64,000 nt of DNA from Piper betle. Lineage: Eukaryota > Streptophyta > Magnoliopsida > Piperales > Piperaceae. The notes beneath the pieces were generated by a model, which was not told the origin of the DNA, did no database searches, and saw only the letters and a list, made by a program, of their open reading frames with translations. Below, piece after piece: positions 56,851-64,000 of the stretch; the first letter of the stretch is position 1, and the number at the start of each line of letters is the position of its first letter. The stretch spans positions 62,001-126,000 of the forward strand of contig JAURVB010014727.1 in assembly GCA_033002965.1 (NCBI GenBank). The letters run 5' to 3'. The position numbers were made by a program, and so were the translations under genes.

Positions 56851-58430
56851 AGTTATTCATCTGTCTGATTGGATAATACGTTGAATGCAAGGAGTTTTTC
56901 ACCATTGTCCATCTCCTAAAAATACAGTGAAGACGAAGTGCAGGATTACTGGAATGCCTTCCCTTCCAGAATCTAAGATAATCTAAGAAAATGGAAGCTT
57001 TTCTGGACGGGATTGTGTTTCCCATGCTGAAAACGTTTATACTCTGCATTCCATAGGGAAAGCACTGATTTTCCAGCGTGAGAATTAGCATTCTGTATAT
57101 TACAATCTAAAAACAATATGAACTGATTAAAAAGAAAGTTGAATGTATATGACAATAGATCTGCATGTAAAAGTTGTCATGTTACACAATTTGTGGCCAT
57201 CTGATGCAAAAGAGATCTCCCAGATGCCTAAATTGTCCAAGAACCACCAAAGATCATCAGCAGTACTACAATGGTGCTAGTAGAAGTTGCAAATTAGGTA
57301 CACGTATCCAATATTTTCTTCGCACAAGTTTCAGCAGGGAAAAGCTTCCTCCAAGGCAGTACAGTTGAATGCCTACCCCGTTCCCGTAAAAATGTCCCTT
57401 GGTTGCGTTCATCAGGCCGTGTTAGGATGAAATGCTTAGCAGATTGGGTGTCTCATCCTTGGGTTCCCTTTATTGGAATTAGGTTTTCCCGTACTTTTGT
57501 ACCGGTCAGTCTCTTCGTACCTGGAAAAACGATACTGTGGAGTGTTAGCTGCACGACAAACGCTGAGCGTTAGATAAGTTCTAAGGAAAGCGAGTGTCCA
57601 ACAAACTCAATGCCACTACAGCTCATGTTTGGTCTCTTGTGGAATTGCCATGAAAAGAAAGGACGATGGAAGATATATTAAAGATGTCACAATTTCCACT
57701 ATCGGACAAATCTGGTAAGGTGGCCAGAACTCAGCGCCTCTGGTCGGCCTGGGCAGGGAGGCCAGATCCGAGTAGAGGCAATCTACAGTTCCGGCCATGG
57801 TGGCTAGGTCTAGCCAGATCAAGCTGTTTTGCCTCCGGCCGGAGTGGCTGCCAAAAAAGGATTGTTTTTTTAAAAAACAACTAATCTCGGCCATCTTTAC
57901 GATGGGATAGCCAAGAATGATCAAGGATTTAACGTCAGGCTCGTTCAGGCAATTAGACCTCTTAATTAAGAGGTATGGCGCTTAGTCTATATACCAAAAT
58001 ACCTACTTAGTATGCTTTTAAATAAGAAGGCGTAATTTGGGCAGATAGATAGGTGCCTTTGCTTGCCTACATGTGGACATATCCAGACAAGCTAATACTA
58101 AACAATCACTTTATTATATTATTATTGCAGATAGAGTAGGGAATGTAAAAAGGAGCCCATGTTTTATTATCATCAACCGTCTCTCAAAATTGAATCTAAC
58201 CGTGGCTGATACAAAGTAAGCCAACTCAATGAAACCATCGACATATACCATACCTTTCGGCTTTGATAGTCCACTCAAACTGGTACGGGAACTATCAGCA
58301 ACCAAATCATTCAAAAGCATTCATAGATTGAGATACAACCAAGCATTTCTAACTATAAAATCTGGATGGAAATAAGCGAGTGGATATAAGGAATCCAAAA
58401 TTTAGAAGATAGATACAGCAGCTTTGGACT
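56851..58430. other. SPPA 3' flank; no recognised gene
   Basis: Unique-looking sequence. A GC-rich part at 57700-57850 has CCGGCCATGG and CCAGATC words also seen near 60640-60720, which may be LTR relics. The frames at 57174-57924 have no recognised motif. Confidence 0.45.
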
Positions 58431-58573
58431 TCAGTTTTTGGCGTTGAAGAAGAAAGCCGCGGAGCAGAGGATGGAGGCAAGGCAAGCAAATAATGCGAGG
58501 CCGACGACGAGGAGATCCCGGCGATTACCATGTCGATGCACCATTGCAGGGTGAATCCCATCATTTTGATCAC
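58431..58573 (-). pseudogene. Possible small membrane protein, maybe frameshifted
   Basis: Two overlapping minus frames each look half coding. One starts MMGFTLQWCIDMVIAG; the other ends RRDLLVVGLALFACLASILC, SAAFFFNAKN, then TGA, a clear single membrane-spanning helix of about 20 residues with a short tail. An indel near 58520 would join them, giving a protein of about 46 residues. Alternatively the second frame continues from 58703 (90 residues, intact). I do not recognise the family with certainty. Its position, opposite and 1.6 kb beyond SPPA, fits an independent neighbouring gene. Confidence 0.4.
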
Positions 58574-58703
58574 ACAAAAGATAAAAGTTGGGTTGAAGAG
58601 GGATAGTTATGAAAGGATGACTCTTAAGGAAAGCTGAATCACTAACTATGCTCTCCTCCTTTCTTAAGACGAGCCTCTGCTCTTGCTCGGCGCCCCATCC
58701 CAA

Positions 58704-59400
58704 ATGCTACCAAAACAAGAAAAATTGGAAATTTCAGACCCTGGCCCCACACCTATCCAAGGGAACCTAATAATAGACGCCCCAAATTTTTGCTCCGCTG
58801 CAATACACGCCATCAAAGTCCTAGATCACCACCTCCTGAGAAAAACATGTGGCCTGCTTGTGTGCCCTACTTGTGTAAAGAGCAATTGAAGAAACGGAGG
58901 ATGTCAACGCTTCATTTCTTACCTTCAAGTCTTCTCGGTTCTTCTCTGAAAAAAAGTCTTCTTGGTTCTTAACTTCTTACGCATAAAAAATTACTTTCAG
59001 TAAAAGTTTTATTTGGGTAGCCACCTTCTTCGCTAAGCCCTTCCGATCCATCATGACCATAAAGCTTTGATCTTAATTCTATCACCACCACCTACTTTTT
59101 TTATACAATATTCAGTACTCTTAGGTTGAGAAAAGGCTGCCGCCGGCGGCCCTAGAAGAGGTTGCAGCAACGCAAGTGGCAAGCCGCAGATGGAACGGCA
59201 AAGGTGGTTTAAAATAATGAAATACAATAAAATAATTTACATATAATTTTAAAAATAATTTTTATATAAAGTTTACTTTAAAACTATCGCCCCTTCTAAT
59301 TAACGGGAAAGTTTTTTTATGCAAGGAGCGGGAAAATTTTCCCGACCTAAACTCTAATCGGACGGCCCAAATTTGATATAAAAAAAATTATACCCTTCTC
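58704..59400. other. No recognised gene
   Basis: Mixed sequence, with a GCCGGCGGCC patch near 59140 and an AT-rich patch 59215-59285. Nothing supported. Confidence 0.45.
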
Positions 59401-59725
59401 CTTCCCGTTTTGCCCTTGTCGCCCCTCCTCTCCCTACCACCCGACCTCCGCCGCCGCCTCTGCCTCCGCCTCGTACCAGCCATTGGATACCCTTCCCCTG
59501 CCACCACCAATGCTGGCAACGATGACCCTCTACCCATCCCGCATCATCCTCTCCCTTGTCCCCCTGTTGCCACCACCCTCATCATGAGTCGAGCTTGGAT
59601 GGCTTCACCTCCTCTTGGCGGCACCTCTCTCCCCCTCCTCCACGTCTCGCCTTTGCCGTACGAGCTCACCGTAGGGTGCCCAGACATGGTCGCTCGTAGT
59701 CAAATTGGGTCGTGTGGCCATAGAT
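59401..59725. other. GC-rich block flanking hAT-like element 4
   Basis: CCGCCGCCTCTGCC-type sequence resembling the GC-rich blocks of LTR families B and C, continued at 60642-60754. The frame at 59410-59739 is compositional. It may be part of an LTR that element 4 entered; not proven. Confidence 0.4.
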
Positions 59726-59733
59726 GTGGCCAC

Positions 59734-60633
59734 CCATGATGCACGAATCGGCCGATTCCGTGCAGAATCGGCCGATTTAAATCGGATCGGCATCGCGCCG
59801 ATCCGATTTTGGGGCCGACTCGGTCGGCCCCGAATCGGCCTCGGAATCGGCCAAGTTCGGCTGATTCCGACCGATTTAACTCGGAATCGGAATCGGCTGA
59901 TTTAAATCGGAATCGGTTTTTTATGAAATTACTAAAATACCCTAGGTATGATTTTTATTAAATTATTTAAGCATGGGTAAAATGGTAATTTGGATTTTGA
60001 AAACCTAAAATCAAACCCGCTCCCCCACGCCGCCGCCGCTCGTCCGCCCGCCGCCGCCCCGTTTCCGCCCTCCGCCGTGCTCCCCGACTCCGGGTTCGCC
60101 GCCGACCTCGCAACGTTGCCGCCGACGTGTGGCCGGACCGAATCGGGTTGTGACGCACGAATCGCCGCCGACTCGCGCCGGCTCCGGGCCGCCTCACCGC
60201 CTGCTGCGGGCCGCCGACTGTTCGTCCGACCAGGCTGCCGACATCCTCCGACATCGCCGCCGCGAGACTCGCCGCCGACTGGGCCGGGGCGGCGGCGGCA
60301 GCGGGGGTAAAGAGTGGCATTCTCGTAATTAAAAGTTGACTCGAGTCTAACTCGAGTCAAAAATAATAATTAATTCTAAATAATTTTAAAAAAATCTTAA
60401 AAAATATTTAAAAATATCAGAAACTATAATACACAGAATAATATCAAAATAACATCAATACCCAATTTTAATATATTTATATTATAAATTGTCAAATTAT
60501 TATATATGACCGATTAAATTAATTTGGACCGATTCAACTGAACCGATTCTTGGCCGATTCAGACCGATTCCGATTCCGATTCCGACTCCCTGGAAAACCG
60601 ATTCCGATTCTGATTCCGATTCATGCAACCATG
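59734..60633. mobile_element. hAT-like element 4
   Basis: Ends CATGATGCACGAATCGG and CCGATTCATGCAACCATG are imperfect inverted repeats, and GTGGCCAC flanks both sides (59726-59733, 60634-60641). GTGGCCAC is itself a palindrome, so the 8-bp repeat is weaker proof than in elements 1-3. Both ends are dense in CGATTCCGATT/AATCGG words. The centre (60000-60480) holds GC-rich sequence and a GACTCGAGTC block like LTR-B. No transposase. Confidence 0.6.
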
Positions 60634-60754
60634 GTGGCCACACGACCAGATTTGGCTGTCACCGGTCAGGTTTAGCCGTCGCGTGCCGGACTTGGCCATC
60701 CCCTGACCAGATCTGGCTGGGGGACGACCAAGTCCGCCCACAGAGAACAGACCT

Positions 60755-63480
60755 TGTAAAACCCAGGCTTTTCGCCCGGTGGTTTTAATTTTAGTTCGGT
60801 CATGACCTGGCCATTTTGCCACATATTTAGGACTGTGTCCCTTGCGTGTCATTTGTGTGCTTGCCATGCATTTGATAACCTTTCGAACCGTTCTAACCAC
60901 TTTTGGGACCTGCAGTACAATTTCTGAGGTGGACCTGATTGCTTTAGGATAAAAACCCTAAGATTTTGGGTTTTGAGATAACCCAACCCATACCTCTATT
61001 AGTATGGTACCCATACCTTTATAGGTATAGCACCCATATATCTATAAGTATGGCACCCATACCTCATAGGTATGACACCCATACCTATGACATTACTAAT
61101 CCAACCACCATTTTTTTATAAAATCCACCCCTTCCCTCACCCTTCACCATTTCTCCTTCCCTCCTCACCTCCAACCAATTTCTTCTACTCTCATTGGCCT
61201 TCTTCTTCCTCCTCGAAACTCCAAGAAACCCCCTCCATGTTCCTAGCATCCTTGGGTGGTAGGCTTTGAGGTTGGATGCTTCAAAAGACCTCCCCTTGGT
61301 CTTCACTGTTTAGCATCAGGTTTGGGCTGCCACTATTTCTCGTTGTTTGATATGTATTGCTTGTATGATTCTATGAATTTATTTTTAGAACATTTATATC
61401 ATGTATATCTGAATGTTAGGAGAAGTTTAAGTACACATTCATCTTATTTGGACATGTGAATAAATAGATATGAGTTTTACAATGCATATAGGTCACTGAA
61501 ATGCACCATTTCAGTATAAAAATTATATGTTGCCATTCTGATATTATATTTATAGGATTATTATTTTTTTGAACTCACAACATATAGATATACAACTTTT
61601 GTGCTTGGTGGTTTACCTGTCATGCCCTATAATTTGCATGTATGTGGATAAAAACTAAGGAAAGGTGGCAGCTTGGACCAAGATAGTGTTGTAAGCGCTC
61701 CTTTCTCCAATTTTTATTGTCTGACATAGTAGGATCTGTTAATGAAAAGTATGTCATATTTTTTATGGTACTTTCATAAGTTCTTGGTAAAATTTTAATC
61801 CTAATATAACCACTAAATAATCATGAACATAAACCATAAGTATGCCTTGTATTTCCTGTGTGTTTATGACTATGAGTATTATTTGTGATTGTGTGATATT
61901 TTAAGCTACTAATTTTAAACTAATAAAATCTTGTAAAATTTTATGATACCTCAATAATTGTCTAATTGAAATATGTAAATTTTTGGAATGGTTAAAAATC
62001 ATCTACATATGTTTTAGAGGTGTTTACCAGGAACATGTTAAGATGCTGGTTAAAACTCCAGTTGTAAATTACCTTAAAATATGTTAACAGTGTTGTATTT
62101 CATTAAAAATTGGTCCATACCTTACCCTATATCTTAGTAGCCATGTGAACAATTTTGGGGCCATTTGGGTAGGTTCCCAATTTTATTTGTAAATTTTAAA
62201 TATATTAGGGTTTAGATAGCTCCAGAAACAGCTCATCCAGTAACCCAACTTGTAAAATCTACTTAGGCTCATTTACAAAGTAAATTTGGCCTATCTAACT
62301 GGAATCAAGCTACGTGTGTTGACTAACTAGGACCACTGACCCAACCACATTTGAAGTTCCCTAGCCCATGAACCAAAAGTTATAAAATCGGTGCGCAGCA
62401 TAGGAATACTGTTCCAGCCCTTAGGGCCGAGCTTAATAGGCCTTGTTCCACTTGATTGGCCCATGGGCCAGCTATGGTGGAATTTATCTATGAACCTTTG
62501 AGTGTAAAAGAAAATCCATACAAATTTCAGCCCATTTTGACATTGTTAGGTCCATCCAAAAAATCGTCTGGTAAGCCCATTCGATTAAAAACCCTAGAAT
62601 TGATTAAAACCCACTAAGTGAACATGAAACCAAAACCTTAATTAAGTTACATAATGAGGTTTAATACTTTTCTTAGGACCTAGTTAAGAAAATTAAGTGA
62701 TGTTAAGTGTTGAGCTTGTGTAGAAACTTTAACTCGTTTTGTGTGCCAATGTGACCTGATTCTTATTCGGTTCCATTTCCATGCTAGATATTACGGGTGA
62801 GCTCACTGATTAGAATAGAGAGCTCTACTCATCCTGGTCCATAGGACTCTCTTGCTTCACTTCTTATGTTTGGCTCTTAAGTAGTACGTTTAATTGTATT
62901 TTAAACGATAGGACAATGTCGGCAACACTTTTATTAGTTCCCTCTGAATACCTGGCCATTTAGTCGCATTTTATCATATGTTTAATAAAACTACAAGGAT
63001 GAGATCCCTTGTTGATTTTTGAACGAAGCCCTAGAAATGTATGATACAAGCCTTTTGCCTAAGCTATTATATAAGTACACACATTTTTATGGATTAAGTG
63101 GTGCAATGTATGTAGGGTACTGCGAATGCAGCACATTTCCAAAAATTGTGGCACATTGGTTCCGAGCCACATGGGTACTGTGGCAGGTGATATATGAAAG
63201 ATGTGAGGGCGTAAACGATATATGAATGTTTATATATTTCTAAAATACTTTTTGTAGGCAATTATGGTATGATATGTGGCCACATTGGCCTTCGCTTACC
63301 ACCTTGTATGATTCTGGAAGTTTGTTTAGATACTCATTTGCTAGAAATATTATATTCCTAGTCTCTACAGGACCAGTAATCAATTATTTGAACGATGACA
63401 TTTTTCTCTAATATATGTAAGTGTTTAGTCTTGTTGACCGGCGTAGGTGGATGGATCAGACGGCTCATGGAGGGGGATTT
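60755..63480 (+). mobile_element. LTR family D copy 2
   Basis: Starts TGTAAAACCCAGGC. From about 62000 it aligns in reverse with LTR-D copy 1. Promoter module 62994-63011, TATA at 63067-63075, and the GGGTACTGcgaATGCAGC block after it. The right end was not found; similarity to copy 1 fades after about 63480. Frames at 61072-61306 lie in a CT-rich stretch and are not conserved. Confidence 0.7.
60986..61090. repeat. 23-bp near-palindromic minisatellite in LTR-D copy 2
   Basis: About 4.6 units of ACCCATACCTnTATAGGTATGGC. Each unit is close to a palindrome (CCATACCTATAGGTATGG). Confidence 0.9.
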
Positions 63481-64000
63481 TGTGTTGTATTTGTGTTAAC
63501 TACCAAGTTGATATAAAATTGAGATGTAGCATATTACTGGAATAAGCCCTGAAGTTGTATGAACTTGTATGTTTTGGGATAAGTAAATTGATTGTTGTTA
63601 TGCACGTGTGCTTTATATATCATTACATTATCATTGTGGTGCAGGCACACTTTGAGGCACTCTAACTATCTTTTGCAAGGTATAAGCCTCAAAGTCATGG
63701 AACACAATGTGGAGTTTAATAGGTATGTGAAACATATTTATTGTGGTTGTGTGAGTGTGTGATAAAGAAACGTGCGTGGGAGGAGTATACAGTTCGCACC
63801 GCTTGAAGACCCATGTGAAGTCCTGGTATTAGGGTTTGTGCCCTTGTGTCACGAGGCTAATTCTAGGATCCAAAATTTTTCGATCCCAATCAGTTCTGTG
63901 CGGCGTATTCCCACTCCGAGAACACTCAGCCTATCACCAAGTATGCTAGATAGAACAATACTCAGAAGCCAACGACACAAACACCACTCTTGTGTTCGGC
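63481..64000. other. Unassigned sequence to window end
   Basis: Begins AT-rich and becomes mixed after 63760. No frame or repeat recognised; may be the LTR-D end followed by another element. Confidence 0.4.

Overview
This is a stretch of flowering-plant nuclear DNA made up almost wholly of nested, mostly dead transposable elements. The evidence is U2-type introns, Ty3/gypsy and Ty1/copia retroelements with tRNA-Met primer sites, hAT elements with 8-bp target duplications, an L1-type LINE, a caulimovirid-like endogenous pararetrovirus, and remains of one chloroplast-protease gene. The GC-rich first exon of that gene hints at a monocot or early-diverging angiosperm, but the species cannot be named from this window.

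Layout. 1-11.4 kb: mosaic of two gypsy LTR families (called A and B here) and the gutted, minus-strand interiors of at least two chromovirus-type elements. 11.4-23.0 kb: a minus-strand LTR-D stub with primer site and integrase scrap, a plus-strand chromovirus integrase plus chromodomain followed by its 3.1-kb LTR (family C), then an LTR-A and an LTR-B copy. 23.0-31.0 kb: an endogenous pararetrovirus on the plus strand whose RNase H segment is present four times in tandem (212-bp unit), split by a solo LTR-C with target duplication CATTA. 31.0-33.2 kb: Athila/Tat-like integrase and RT/RNase H on the minus strand. 33.95-36.90 kb: solo LTR-B with target duplication CCCGA. 36.9-38.7 kb: a possible further minus-strand LTR.

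39.86-56.85 kb holds the only clear host gene, a dead copy of SPPA (thylakoid protease IV-like signal peptide peptidase). Three hAT elements, each flanked by an 8-bp direct repeat, sit in its first exon. Stop codons and frameshifts break later exons, the catalytic middle exons are not found, and an intron has received a 7.2-kb Copia element that itself carries an L1 fragment and a solo LTR-A (target duplication TTTTC).

56.85-64.0 kb: a small possibly frameshifted membrane-protein reading frame, a fourth hAT-like element inside GC-rich sequence, and a long plus-strand LTR of family D. LTR families B, C and D differ over most of their length, yet all eight copies that cover the promoter carry the same imperfect palindrome 43-58 bp upstream of the TATA box. 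No tRNA, rRNA, CRISPR array or intact protein-coding gene was found.
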